DNA of 64,000 bases from Macquaria australasica (GCA_005408345.1 SEMN01000205.1:186001-250000), one strand, 5' to 3'; shown: positions 12,601-24,496, counted from the stretch's first letter. Notes: generated by a model from the sequence alone, not told the origin. Program-made: numbers and translations.

Positions 12601-14415
12601 GGGGTTATTAACCTTTTCCGCTTTAGAGAGTTTTTAGTGGTGCAGCACTGTGGCGTTAGAGCACTGAGGATTTCATCCCCTTTAAATCATCTTCTGCCAC
12701 AAATGCTGCCAATTGGAACCAAGGAGCTTAATACACACACACACACACACACACAAAGAGCAAGACACCAGGATTTATGGCATCCATATATCTCCCAGTT
12801 ATGCTTCAGATACAATGGAGGCCGTTGGCCCCTTAGTGTGCTGGAAGAGAGCAGGCTCTGACCTCAGAGTACCCCTGAGCTGGATGGTATTTTGTCTCCA
12901 CTCAGTAGGACAACAAAAAAAAAGAAGCAAGGAACAAACTTGCTTTTGCTAGATATTAGAGCTGTGGGAGCTGCTGTCATTTGAAGGAATGGGCAGCCAG
13001 GTTTGGATACCTCATCCATTGTTTAATACATCCATGCAGTGGCAGTTCCTGTGGGTCTCCCACAGAAGCTTTGGAGGAAAGAAAGAAAATAATAATCTTA
13101 TTACACAGTCCCTTTTCTGCTTGAAAGCTTGAAGACTTTTTTTATGTTCATAATGTTTGGAAAAGGTTCTTAAAATGTGGACAGTGCTGCTAAAGGAAAA
13201 CATTTAATTCAGTATTTCAGTTTAACTTATCGTGGCTGTCCTGTGAGCTGAGTTGTTTTCAGCTTTGTGACAATGCATTTTTCTGGTGATCCAATGACTT
13301 TTTACATGGTTACTTAGCTTAAGAAGTTCCCAACCCATAAAGGAACACTTCATCCTTAAGTTTATCTGGAAAAACTAAAATCATTGAATTAGGGGATACA
13401 TTTTACTTTGAACAGCGACGATGTTTGGCCTGGTGTGCTGCTCCGTCTTTGACCCTCAATGTTTTGGATTCCAGGTATAAGTAATGCAGAGGCCAGGCAG
13501 CCAGGCAAGGCACCCAACTTCAGTGTGAACTGGACAGTGGGGGACCAGGCCCTGGAGGTGATCAATGCGACCACAGGCAAGGACGACATGGGTCGCGCTT
13601 CACGTCTCTGCAAGAACGCCCTCTACAGCCGCTGGGTGCGCCTACACTCCAAGGTGCGCTTGGTTGTTTGGAAGCATTTCAGTCCCTAACATAAAGCAGT
13701 TTGATACCCAGCCCTAACTACCAGCAGTACAGCTGCCTTTTGTTTCTGTTGTTCTGGTCACATTTCACTGGTTCATCATCCGGTCAGGGTCATATTGAAT
13801 CACTAAAATCTTTGGATAACAATTTAAGATTTGATGTCAGATGTCAATCTTTCTGCACATTAAGCAGTCTGAAGCAAACTTTAAAATCTTACTCCCTTAA
13901 AAAGCTGGATTGAGGGGAAAAGGGCTGGGGTACAGCATCACTGAGAGATTGTAGAGGTCAAACAGGACATTGAATTCCAGCAGTAGCACAATGAATTGTT
14001 CCTAGACCACATACAGAAATATGAACTGAAACATTAACAGTTGACACTGTGTTTAAGTTAACATCTGGGAAAACTAACCCTAAAATTAGAGCGAGGAGAA
14101 TCTGTCTTGCTGATTGAACTCACAGATATAGAAAGAGACAGAAGACAGAGCTACAGTCAATGTTATGAGCTTTATATTTTAAATCAACCAGAGCTTAACC
14201 TGCATAACTTACTCTTCTTCTGTCTCTCTCCCTTTCAGCTGTCATCCATCTTGTGGATCAAGATGCTCAAGCCCAGCTCCTACCATGAAGCCAAGCAGGC
14301 AGCCTCAGAGTACCACTCTGCCAAGCAGGCGCTCATCAAGGCCTTCCACAAGGCCGGCCTGGGGGCCTGGGTCAAAAAGCCCATTGAGCAAGACCAGTTC
14401 ACCCTCAGCTCCTGA
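1171..14415 (+). CDS. adarb1: Double-stranded RNA-specific adenosine deaminase ADAR2 (5' partial)
   Basis: Converts adenosine to inosine in double-stranded RNA in the nucleus. Exons read here: 1171-2096, 4243-4357, 5466-5634, 5860-6011, 6746-6914, 10498-10679, 13475-13653 and 14239-14415, all with GT/AG borders and matching phases; they encode 688 aa. The first exon holds a basic NLS-like stretch (AKKRKK) and two dsRNA-binding domains (about 1374-1565 and 1836-2030) with their KKKAK and KKLAK helices. The deaminase domain shows the zinc and proton-shuttle motif CHAE, the second zinc ligand in SPCGDARIF, the third in TMSCSDK, the base-flipping glutamate loop GEGTIPVR, and the C-terminal GLGAW stretch linked to inositol hexakisphosphate binding in ADAR2. 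The first exon begins in phase 1, so a short upstream coding exon is missing, as expected from mammalian ADAR2, whose first coding exon is distant. The gene could be either teleost adarb1 paralogue; ADAR2 identity itself is secure. Confidence 0.97.
2097..4242 (+). other. adarb1 intron
   Basis: A 2.1-kb intron between the double dsRBD exon and the next exon (first residues VLADAVSRL). It is AT-rich with T-runs. I recognise no repeat or coding exon in it. The acceptor is preceded by a GT-rich tract (4171-4235). Confidence 0.6.
4608..5400 (-). mobile_element. Degenerate hAT-like MITE in an adarb1 intron
   Basis: The block starts with CAGTGGTGGAA, the terminal sequence of a miniature element common in fish genomes, and carries its typical interior motifs on the minus strand (for example ACTTTTACTTGTAATAG at 5340-5356). 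TATCAC occurs directly before it (4602-4607) and again at 5401-5406, which may be a worn target duplication. The middle (about 4870-5185) does not fit the family and may be a second insertion. The right terminus is degraded. Relatedness to the copy at 18004-18741 is by eye. Confidence 0.5.
7030..7177 (+). repeat. Rearranged copy of a dispersed teleost repeat
   Basis: Contains the recurrent motif GCTTAGCTTAGCACAAAGAC, which also occurs in related form in reverse at 24497-24785. The trailing part (7136-7177, CCCAAAATGTCAAACTATT) is the family's other end in inverted order, so the copy is deleted and rearranged. It sits in the adarb1 intron 6915-10497. Confidence 0.55.
8290..8347. repeat. (GT)29 microsatellite
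   Basis: Uninterrupted GT repeat of about 58 bp inside the adarb1 intron 6915-10497. Confidence 0.98.
8681..8732. repeat. Compound (CT)n-(CA)n microsatellite
   Basis: CT repeats pass into imperfect CA repeats within the adarb1 intron. Confidence 0.9.
9234..9255. repeat. Poly-T tract
   Basis: Twenty-two consecutive T in the adarb1 intron. Confidence 0.95.
9589..9626. repeat. (CT)n microsatellite
   Basis: CT repeat with one interruption, inside a wider pyrimidine-rich stretch from about 9470. Confidence 0.95.
10680..13474 (+). other. adarb1 intron
   Basis: A 2.8-kb intron. It contains a (CA)n tract at 12733-12755 and several copies of the palindrome-like word GCTAACGTTAGC and variants between about 11680 and 12180, which suggests old repeat-derived DNA. 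No exon is recognised. Confidence 0.6.
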
Positions 14416-15253
14416 GGGAGTCAAGGGACCAAGGGATTCCTAAAGCCCCCATTCCTTCCCCCCCTTGACCCAGGCCTGAAAGCAAGAGAGCCCCCTATTA
14501 ACAGCCAGCCCACCGAGACACTTACCTCCGTCCCATGTGTCGGCACGCACGTGCACTTTGTACTTGTGGAAACAAACGTGTGTAGTTTCATTCTCATTCC
14601 TCAGAGGACCTCAGCCTCACCATGTCTTTTCTCATCATGTTGATTTTTGTCCTTTTATTTTGAATTTAATGGATGGTCTTTCTTCATCTACTTGTTTTCT
14701 GTTTTAAAACTGGAATCCATGGTTTTTACCATATGTTTATGTTTCCCAGAGGAATCGTGTTTTTAATGCCGTAGATGTGGAAGTTAAAATTATACAGTTT
14801 TGTCTATTTTCTTGATCAATGAGTATAGCCAGTTTAGGGTGAAATGTAGCCTAGATACACAGGATTTTTGTTAACTAAAAGCCAATGTGTATGGACCTAA
14901 AAAAAAAAAAAAAAAAAGCTATACTTGCTAAAATGAACGATTATGACGAACTTTAATTTAAAGATGCATAAATCTTCAGGATGTAAATCTATTGCTGAAA
15001 AGAAAGAGAACTTAAAATAGTTATATAACATTTAATGTGTGTTATTTGGTCCGTTCTTTAGATGAGACTACATGTTCTTAGCCCCTGTATTAAAGATGAC
15101 AATGTTACAAAATGTTGTGGTCCTGTTTGATTCACATATGCAGGCCAGGTGTTGTAGCAGTGTAGTACACCTTTGTTGATTTTTCATGTCTTGTTCATTC
15201 ATTCATATGTTCTGTAAGTTATTTTATGTCACTCTCATTTCATACTTGAACCA

Positions 15254-15300
15254 TGGGGGAGGGGGGGTCGTGTTGAGAGCATCGCAGCCCCCTCCCCCCA
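15254..15300 (+). other. Predicted strong RNA hairpin in adarb1 3'UTR
   Basis: TGGGGGAGGGGG at 15254-15265 is complementary to the C-run block 15288-15300, with one bulged C (15294) and a loop of about 22 nt. The G-rich side could alternatively form a G-quadruplex. Confidence 0.7.
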
Positions 15301-16686
15301 CCTGACTCCTCCCCTTGCCTGGGTCTTGGGACAAGCTTTGGGAGGTGCTGCACGTTGTATTTTTCCTTGATCTAAGCCATGGCTTTGCATGGGAACTGAA
15401 CTGGGAGGCCTACAGAGCAGAAAACCACGTGGTGGCAAGCGTCCATCAGTGAATGATTTTGAATGAATGCCAGCATCTTCCTCCACAGGCAGCTTTGAAT
15501 CTTTGTCTCTATTTTCTAGATTTCTTGTGATTGTTTGTTTATTTGTTTTGGGGGGGGAGGGACAGGAACAGTTTTTTTTTTGTTGTTGTTGTTTTTCTTA
15601 AGATTGGGCATTTGAGGACTGGGGACATAACACTGCAGTGAAAATAGTGATAGCATAAACAGACCTCTCAGATCGTGTAACTATGTACCTTTGTGGCAGG
15701 GATCCATGATAGCTGTCAGTTGAACTATTAATAGAAGGCTTGGCCAATGTACTGTGGTGCCACATACAGTATATGAAGTTACATTCACTAGATGCCACAT
15801 TATGCCAGTCTGTAGAGATAGTCTGAAACATGTTATAATCACTCCAATTTAATTCTCTTTAAAGAACAGTGACATGAAGTCCATGTATGAACAGACTCAC
15901 AAGTTGTATGCTTAATATCTGATCAACTCTACCTTACAACCAAATGTGTCACAGTGTGATGTCATCTTCATCGTCCTCTCCCCTACACCTGCAGAAACCC
16001 GTTAGTTGCGTAGTTGATGGGACTTGCCACCTTTACACCCTGAGCGCAGAAACGTCCTTGTGTTTTAAATGTCTAAGTGAGGACATATTTCCAAAATAAC
16101 TGCAGTGAGTTCCTGTTCCCAGCTGTAGGAAATGTTGCACGTGTGTGTGTGCTCAGACGTCCTTTAAGCATACTCTGTGGAGTCTTCACCAAAGATGATG
16201 ATGTCCATGTGTGTCTCCCCAGTATTTTCCTTACAGAGATTTTTTTTTTAATATCACACACATTTTTTTTTTTTTTTTAAATCAACCCTTTACTGTTTGG
16301 TTTTTGTATGTCCACTGAACAATGTACTTTTTTGATTTGTACTAAAACTGTGTATTCCATGTATGGGGGGAAAATTGAATTGTCAGGCTTCTTTAGTGCA
16401 TCTGTAGGTGTCAGTGGCCACGTGTATATTGTGACCTGCAATCATTATTGCTGCAGTATAGTAGTTCTGTGTATATAAGGAACAACAAAAATGACAAATT
16501 CTGTTCCCTGTACAATCAGCTCATCCCATCATACAAACTGTTTTGACTCTTTCCCTGTCGCTGGGATTGTGAAGATGTTAATGTTCCTAAGTATTAGTGG
16601 TTCTCTGTGACTCACTGGGCACCATAAAGCATGGCACTAACACTGCCGGGGTTAACAGGCTTCATTCCCATTGTAGCCAACAATGT

Positions 16687-16688
<2 letters not shown>

Positions 16689-16736
<48 letters not shown>
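16689..16736. repeat. Poly-A followed by (TA)n
   Basis: A-run then TA dinucleotide repeat with a single G interruption, within the probable adarb1 3'UTR. Confidence 0.95.
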
Positions 16737-17298
16737 GCACTGTAAGGTGCCTCAGCTAAAAGTGGCATCCACCAGCTGGCACGTGTGATGTCATATATGT
16801 ACCTTTTTTACTTGTATTTGGTTGTTTTATGAGTCAGTATTAGAAAAGCAGGAAAAGGGGAATCTACCGGAGTAGAAACCTTGAAATTTGGTTAAAAAAA
16901 TAATCACCGAAAACGGTGGCATCCAGTGCCCTCCTGACAAATAGACCCAGACCAAAGTTGCAAGCAATATTCCTGATGTCTCCTTTAATGTCACCCCATC
17001 ACAAAGAGGAATCTGAATGAAGTCTCCCTCCCCCTCTGCCCTCCAGTCTTCTCCTGTTCTGTTCTCTCTCTCTACAAAGTTGTCTGAGGTTATTTTTTCT
17101 TTCTTTTTTTTTTGTATATTTCCCCTCTAAAGACTGCCTGCTTATAGAGTTTTGTTTTTTCTTTTGACTGCACTAAAGATGTCAACTGATGATGTCATGA
17201 TAACAAACCGTCCTCGTTTATGGATTGGATGGCAACTATCACAGCAAGAACTGAACTGCTTCTGCTTAACCCTTTGTGAATCCTCGATGATGGTCAGT

Positions 17299-17357
17299 GC
17301 CCACCCTCCACCCACCCCCCACCCCCACGTCCCCACCCCCTCACCCCCACCCCCCTG
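17299..17357 (+). repeat. C-rich tract
   Basis: About 58 nt made almost only of C-runs separated by A or T, in the probable adarb1 3'UTR. It could bind poly-C binding proteins as RNA, or form an i-motif or opposite-strand G-quadruplex as DNA. Confidence 0.85.
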
Positions 17358-17964
17358 CAGCTGCATCTGTGGTGGGGTTTTTTCTTTCTATTTATTTTTT
17401 TTTGGGTGGCTCCAGAGTGGTCCGTGTTCGTCCACTCAGCAGTTTCAGACCCACAGCTCCCCGTTCTCCCTCTCTCCAGTTGTCCGCTGTGTGAAAACCT
17501 CCACCGACAAAAATCCACAACCTTTGCATGTACTACCAACACTGAAGCTGCACCTAGCATGACGACAAACTTTTAAAGGACTCAAGTAGAAAAAAAATAA
17601 AAACAGCTAAAGATAGATATATTAAATGAACAAAAAAGAATAAAAGAGTTCTTAGTTTACTTTTGCACATGGTTGTGATTCTTTCTTATCACGTTCTGAG
17701 TGTGTCTGTCTCTGTGTGTCAACCTTACAAGGAATGGATACAGGAGAGGAAAAAAATCCTAAGAATTTGCACGCTGAAGGGTTCCTAGAAGCTGCTTTCA
17801 ATCAAACTGCTGCATGTCAGTCATTCGCATAATATTATCTGTGTTTTGTGTGTACTAAATGAAGGAGAATGACATGAACTGCATCATCATCTTGATGCTT
17901 TCGGACTGCGTTACCTCAAGAATGTTTATAGAACAATAAATCATTTATGAGAATCATCACACAG

Positions 17965-17970
17965 AATAAA
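17965..17970 (+). terminator. Candidate distal polyadenylation signal of adarb1
   Basis: AATAAA, the last of four such signals (17596, 17639, 17935, 17965) before repeat-derived intergenic DNA begins. Which signal is used is unknown. Confidence 0.4.
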
Positions 17971-18003
17971 TGCATTTCTCTCCAATCACATTGCGTCACT
18001 GAA

Positions 18004-18741
18004 CTAGTGATGTAAGCAGTACTCATTTACAAGTAAAAGTCCTGCTCACAAAATCCTACTTAATTAAAAGCACAGAAGCATTATCAGCAAAATGTACTAA
18101 AATGTATCAAAGGGAAAGTACTTGTTCTTCCTCTTTCAGTGTGATACATTATTATTATTACATTATTAATTTGTTAATACTGATGCATCAATGCATAAGC
18201 AGCATTTTACTGTTGTAGCTGGTTGGGGTGGATCTGTTTTATATACAGTTAGGTGGTTTAATCCAAGTTCCTAACCTAGCGGTCAGGCCCCCTCCAAAGG
18301 GTCAAAGATAAGGGCCGAGATGATTAATGGGGTAGGAAAGAGGATGTGCTTTTTTATATTTATTTTTTAGACTTTTCTCTAGTGTCTGATATAGGAGAGT
18401 TTTACCTCTTTGGGCCTTGAACAGTTATTTAAATGAAAGAGGTTTAGAGTGGAAATGTCTCTTTGCTGTCACTGCTAACAACTCAAGACATCTGAAATGT
18501 GACAAGAGGCTCAACTAGACTACTTTTTTTTGTAAGAGGTTGAGAGCCACTGATTTAATCTTAGGCAATGTGTTGTATTTCATATCCAATGTTGTGTATG
18601 TAAAATCTTATTCTGAAAACTACTAGTAAGTAAAGCTGTTAGATAAATGTAGCAGAATAGTAGCATAAAATGGAAATACTCAGGTAAAGTACAGGTACCT
18701 CTAAATTGTACTTAAGTGCAGTACTTGACTTTCCACCACTG
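18004..18741 (+). mobile_element. Old hAT-like MITE, interrupted by a second element
   Basis: The left part (AAGTAAAAGTCCTGCTC at 18031-18047) and the right part ending in TTCCACCACTG at 18741 match the same fish miniature element as at 4608-5400, here on the plus strand. The interior is split by the element at 18264-18552. There is no coding capacity, and flanking target duplications are no longer clear. Confidence 0.6.
18264..18552 (+). mobile_element. Second hAT-like MITE nested in the first
   Basis: The left end (CAAGTTCCTAACC) and right end (GGTTGAGAGCCACTG) are imperfect inverted repeats of the form CAGTGGTTCCCAACC. It is flanked by GTTTAATC (18256-18263) and ATTTAATC (18553-18560), an 8-bp duplication with one mismatch, the length typical of hAT transposases. 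It is non-coding, 289 bp. Confidence 0.7.
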
Positions 18742-18933
18742 GACATCCTAAATGCATCCCAACACATCGTTGGCATCTGACACACGTCAAATGATGCAGT
18801 GATCGTAAAGGTAAGAAAGGTAATATGGCTTTAATACAACAGTAATCGTGCATGTATATTGTCAAAAGGCCCCCTCTGTGGACACTGAACATACCTGAAG
18901 ATTTCAAGCACACATTAGCCATGCTTTATAGTA

Positions 18934-20364
18934 GACGATGCCATAGCCACAACATTGCACTCTGCTCTCACCCACCTGGAAAAGAGGAACTCATATGTAA
19001 GGATGCTGTTCGTAGATTACAGTTCAGCATTCAACACCATAGTCCCCTCCAGACTCGACACCAAGCTGAGGAGCCTAGGACTCAACCCCAGCCTGTGCAG
19101 CTGGGTCCTGGACTTCCTAACGGGTCGACGCCAAGTGGTGAGGATGGGCTCCATCTCTTCCAACGCTCTGACTCTCAACACAGGAGCTCATCAGGGCTGC
19201 GTTCTCAGCCCGCTCCTCTACTCCCTGTACACCCACAACTGTGTAGCCACACACAGCTCCACCTTGGTGATTAAGTTCGCCGACGACACAACGGTGGTAG
19301 GCCTGATCAGCAACAACGATGAGACGGCCTACAGGAGAGAGGTTGACAACCTGACACAGTGGTGCCAGGAGAACAACCTCTCTCTCAACGTTGACAAAAC
19401 CAAGGAGCTGATAGTGGACTACAGGAGGAAAGGAGAGAGGCTGGCCCCCATCACCATCAACGGTTCTGCTGTTGAGAGAGTCAGCAGCTTCAAATTCCTC
19501 AGCGTTCACATCACCGAGGACCTCACCTGGGACGAACACACCGGCCACGGTGTGGTGAAGAGGGCCCAACAACACCTTTTTCACCTCAGGCGGCTGAAGA
19601 AGTTCGGCATGGGGCCCAAGATCCTGCGGGCCTTCTACAGAGGAACCACAGAGAGCGTCCTGACTGGGTGCATCACCTCCTGGCTGGGTAACTGCACTGC
19701 GTCAGCCGTGGAGCACTGCAGAGAGTGGTGCGGACAGCCCAGCGCATCAGTGGATGTGAGCTTCCCTCCATCCAGGACATTTACAAGGAGCGGTGTCTCA
19801 GGAAGGCTCGTAGGATCCTCATAGACCCCACCCACCCCAACCATAGACTGTTTGAGCTGCTATCGTCTGGCAAACGGTATCGCAGCCTCAAAGCCAGGAC
19901 CAGCAGGCTAAAGGACAGCTTTTTCCATCAAGCAACCAGGCTCTTAAACAACTGACTATAGGGCCTGGGCCCTCGCCTGCTGCCATTCAACTAACCATAG
20001 ATCACACACCCACACTGGTCACTTTATAATATTTATACTACCACTCGCCACTTTACCCCCTCACCAATTATTTACTCTTATTATATTTTTATTCTTATTT
20101 TTTTGTATCATATTGTACTTCTCTTTTTTATAGTCTTTACAGTTATAGCTATAGCTTTTTTTTTATAGTATTATATTTTTATTCTCATTTTTTCTTTTTG
20201 TATATACTGTAGTATATTGTACTATGTTGCCCTCTTGTTTTTACATATAATCTTTTATTGTGTATTGTGCTGCAAGGGGGGAAGCCAAAACATAAGAATT
20301 TTACTGTTTTTGTACTTGTATGAAAACATGTAACAATAAAACTCTTGAATCTTGAATCTTGAAT
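18934..20364 (+). mobile_element. 5'-truncated CR1/L2-type LINE fragment
   Basis: Encodes the C-terminal part of a reverse transcriptase: VDYSSAFNTIVP, the palm motif with GAHQGCVLSPLLYSLYT, and KFADDTTVVGL with the catalytic aspartates. The reading frame is open to about 19730 and then continues in another frame (RTAQRISG to a stop at about 19955), so it is broken by a small indel. An AT-rich 3' region ends in tandem CTTGAAT units (about 20343-20364), typical of CR1/L2-like LINE tails. There is no endonuclease domain in this fragment. The exact family could not be determined by eye. Confidence 0.9.
18955..19955 (+). pseudogene. Reverse transcriptase remnant (frameshifted)
   Basis: An open frame of 289 codons (18955-19824) reads as LINE reverse transcriptase. 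Past about 19730 the similarity moves to the +2 frame (19725-19955). The FADD catalytic box is intact, but the frame break and missing N-terminus make it non-autonomous. Confidence 0.85.
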
Positions 20365-22087
20365 ATTCAGCATGGTTGTAAAGCACCTTCGACCTGTCAC
20401 ACCATTGAACTGAAGTTATCCATCCAGTAAAGCCTGCACATTGTCATCCTCCTGCACTTTTGTCATCCCTTCAGGATCTCGCACCTTTTGAGTAAAACAT
20501 TTGTCTAGTGAGTTCCTGAAATTGTTTGAAATATATATCGTGAATATGTTTCTAGTAAATTCCAGGTTCAGTAGAGTAGCTTGTTTTGCTCGTTGAGTGG
20601 AATATTTTAGCAGACGCAATTTGCAAACGTCTTTGGTGTCAATCAGACTCAAGTTGAAGCTGGATTAGTCAGACGGAAGCGTCTCATGCGTTTTACTGCT
20701 GGTTTTAATCTTCAACTCACACAGGGAGTGAAGTCAGGTCATCGACTTTTCTGTGTGTGTGTGTGTGTGTATGTTTACATTACTTTTAAGTTCTGTTGTT
20801 TCACACTTAATGTTGGGTTAAGGAGTAAAAAATTAGATATGATCACCAACACTTTTATGATACTAAGATCTTTAATTGTTTGTTAATCTGAGAGAAAATC
20901 TGTAACTTTAAATATGACTTCACATTTTAATTAATAATGTTGACTCACTACACCAACACCAACCTTCAAGCAATCCTCAAAATCAGTCACTAAATTAAGG
21001 TATGAGAAAGGTCTGACATTTTGAACAGGACAAGGTAGAAATCATGGGGGGGCAACCAGTCAATAGAGAATACTGAATATGCAGTGCGAGCGTGTTTGTG
21101 TGTGTTCAGTATCCCAGCAGATACTGCCGTCAGATCAATAATAAATCACACATCAAGCTTTGCTTTAAACACTACGCCTCTGTGCTCATGACTCCATTGA
21201 CATGATGAAAGCTCATAAAAAAAGCAGATTCAAACAGTAATAAAAGGCAAACGCAGCTCAGCCCAAAACATGTTAGAAACTCTCTGGTCTTCAATAATTC
21301 AGAACCTGTCTGCTGAATCTAAACAGCCGCGCTGCTGTCTACATAAACATTAATATTATCACATCTATCAGGATACAAGCGCTACATTTTACACCATATC
21401 CCCTTTATAATAGTCGGCAGCCATGCACATCAAATATGCCTTGGGTTAAGTGTTAGTGTCAAACATTTGATTGGCTTGTAATAGTGTGCTTAATAAACTG
21501 CTAACGTTTACTCAAAACTGACTTATTATTATTTGACCCTGGTCTGAAGCACTTGATGAACGCAGTTTTGTGGATAAATTGTCATGCTGTAAACTGTGAG
21601 ACATGATTTAATGAGCATATTTCAATAAATATTTAAAGTATTCACACGTTTTAGAAGCATCAGACAGATTTCTTTAATTCAACGCCACATTCAAGCTTCA
21701 CCCTAAACAAAATCGTCACGCTAGAATGTGAGTTTAACAGAAAGCATACAGTACAAATATTGATTGAAGCGTATGTAAATACACAGAGTACAGTGGAGGA
21801 TGGTGAGGCTGCCCAGCCCTGTGGTGCAGTATGAGTGTGAGAGCGAGGGCAACAGCTTGTGCCCCTGAGAGAAATGACAAATCATTAGCTCTGGTCCAGG
21901 GGTAAATGGGAGCCACACTCTTTCAAGGCCCACATTTCCATTTCAATTTTCTGCTCAACAGAGTTGATGTATGTGGCGAATCACATGGCAAGACCGCTCT
22001 CCACCTCGGCTGGCTCCAGCCTCCTGTTATTCACTGGCTAGAGTACCTCTGTGACCTTGTGTCTCTGTGTGTGTGGGTGTTTTATAT

Positions 22088-22088
<1 letters not shown>

Positions 22089-22136
<48 letters not shown>
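22089..22136. repeat. (GT)n-(AT)n microsatellite
   Basis: Six GT units followed by about 18 AT units. Confidence 0.95.
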
Positions 22137-22139
<3 letters not shown>

Positions 22140-23751
22140 AATTGTCTCTGAGTTCAAGGCAAAGAGAAGAAGTGTATTTATAGACGGGAAAATAAAATCA
22201 ATGTTTCCATTGAGAGGTAGCATGTTTCATAATATAAGCTGACAATGAGGAAATAATTGATCTTTTAGAAGAAATTAGATGAAATTTCCCTAACTAGAAA
22301 GTAAATACATCTGTATAAAGATGGCAAACAGCATACTGTTAAACAACTAAATAATATGCTGATCCCCTGCTTACAAAGATGCCAAGATAGGTACAGTGTA
22401 GAAAGTTGCAGCCCTGCCTGATTTCACTGCTGTAGCTCTGCAAGTATAAACTCATCTGAAAGTTTGATAATGAAAAAAGAAAAAAACAGATAAAACAGGA
22501 AAATGCATGGAGAATGAATGCTGAATATTGTATAGGAACATAATAAGCTGCAGTGGGACAGACTGCAGCAGATTCAGGCCTGATGTCCCTCCAATCACAT
22601 CAACATAAAACAGCATTTTTTTCCTTTAGTACACAGACAGTTACACTTTAAGAAATTGTAACTTTGAAACATTTCATAATCAAGAAAAAGAAATGTTTTA
22701 CTTGTTAAGATAATTCATGGAGTCAAGGAAAATTATAGCCCCAGTGGCTTTTGTGCTTAGTTTATACTGTATGTTTATACACAGTTTGGTTGCAAAAATA
22801 CACAATTTAATTGAGGGTGGCAATACTTTTTTTGTTTTCTTTCTTTTGTCTTTTAATTTTATTATAATCAAGTTTTTCTCTGTATGGATGTATTTGCAAA
22901 TGCATTTAGTTCTGTATTGTGTTGCTGTATTGTTTTGTTGAAGAACGTTGCATTTTTGCACTAATAAACTGTCTATTTGACAAACAATAAATAAAAGCAT
23001 ATTGAGAAGGAAAGGAAGAGGAAATCCAAGGTAGTCTTTAGGCATAATGTTTTAGATATTTACTTCAAAAGAAAATGTGAAAAGAACTACGCATTCTGAC
23101 CATGCTGTGGTCTTCATCTTCAAATTAAAATTCCTTAATAGCTGCAAAACTATTCACAATGAAATAGATTTAAAATGCCACAAAAAGTCTGTCTTGTAAA
23201 ACTATGTTTTTCGCAGGTCTTTTGTAGTTGTCTGTGCAGAATAATTGAGAGCAGATCTACAAGTTGTTGCTGGCTCCATTCTGTGTGATCTGAACCAACG
23301 ATACTGAACATAAATCTTGTATCAACTGTGTTTTCAAAACCAGCTAGCAAGAAGACACCCCAGTGTAAATTAATTGACTCAACATCCGCAGTCAGCTGGT
23401 AATTGCTTAACCATCTTTTTGGCACCGTGTTCACACTGATACATTATCATTTACTTTGAGGTAATGCTAAGTGTCGCTGTGTGTGTGAGAGGAGTGTAGA
23501 TAGGCTAAGTATAGAGAAGAAAGTGTCAAGAAGAGACGCAGATTGAGCTTATCTGTGAGCTCAGGCCTTCCTTTGTCGGAGCAGCTCCTTTCTGATGAAG
23601 ACTCTTTGAACCTGACAATAATTAAAAAGGAAGGAGGAGGAAAAGCTGACATTTGCATTTTGACCTTTTTGATTTACGTGGCGAAAATTGCTCCCAGTTT
23701 CCTCCAGAACACATTATAATTTCAGTCTGCCCTTGTGTATGCGTGTGTGAG

Positions 23752-23753
<2 letters not shown>

Positions 23754-23793
<40 letters not shown>
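23754..23793. repeat. (GT)20 microsatellite
   Basis: Uninterrupted GT repeat of 40 bp in the intergenic region; a shorter one lies at 24082-24108. Confidence 0.95.
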
Positions 23794-23796
<3 letters not shown>

Positions 23797-24496
23797 TGTG
23801 TAAAACTATGCCTTTAAGTTTGTGTTTCGGAGTGTATGTGTAGGGGCACTTAATAGTTCTATATGCATACAGGCAGTGTGTATTTGTGAGTGTGTGGGAA
23901 GAATAAAAGAATAGATTTATGGCATATTACCCAGCCTTCTCTTCATTAAGGAGCTGTTTTCCAGTAAGCGGGCTCTATTTGAATAGCTAAATTGTCCAAG
24001 CAGTGTGCAAACGAGGACTAATAGCCCAGTGCCCTTGTCACAGGCGGCCCCACCACCAAAGTCAAACTGAAGAACGTTGGAGTGTGTGTGTGTGTGTGTG
24101 TGTGTGTGGCAGCATGTTCAGTAACAGTATTTCTGTAAATTCAAGGGTTCCTGCTTTGTTTTTATAATGTCCACTTTGGTGTGCCTTCTTTTAGTAGAGT
24201 CGTTGAAGGACAACTTTTGCAAGTAAGAGCTATCCACGCTAATCCTAGCCCCATGATACCTAGCGTGAATTACTGGTGCGACTTCCGGTTATCCCTGGCA
24301 ACTGTGCGAGTTCCTTTCTTCCCTTTTCCTTTGAGCTTTTTTTTTTAAAATAAATGATATGGGAACCCAACCTGTCACACCTTCAACAGGATAATATCAT
24401 ACCTCTGCCCTCTACTACCAAGGGATCTTCAGTGTACCTGAAGATGTGACCACGGATAGCTGTAACACCCCCCCCTCCGTAAAACTACAATGGGTC

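Larger units (their letters stand above)
14416..17990 (+). other. adarb1: Probable long 3'UTR of adarb1
   Basis: This stretch follows the TGA at 14413-14415 and shows no other gene. Candidate AATAAA signals lie at 17596, 17639, 17935 and 17965. Earlier A-runs (14899-14917) and a poly-A plus (TA)n tract (16689-16736) are internal. It holds a strong G/C hairpin (15254-15300) and a C-rich tract (about 17299-17357). The true end needs transcript data; a shorter UTR is possible. Confidence 0.6.
20365..24496. other. Intergenic region without recognisable genes
   Basis: AT-rich, with (GT)n/(AT)n at 22089-22136, (GT)n at 23754-23793 and 24082-24108, and a shorter GT run near 20752. Short open frames here have no recognisable similarity or coding look. 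Confidence 0.6.

Noticed and set aside
17152..17562. 136-codon open frame in the adarb1 3'UTR
   Set aside because: Rich in Pro/His because of the C-rich tract; it lies downstream of the adarb1 stop and resembles no known protein.
19117..19584. Minus-strand 155-codon frame inside the LINE
   Set aside because: Shadow of the plus-strand reverse transcriptase frame.
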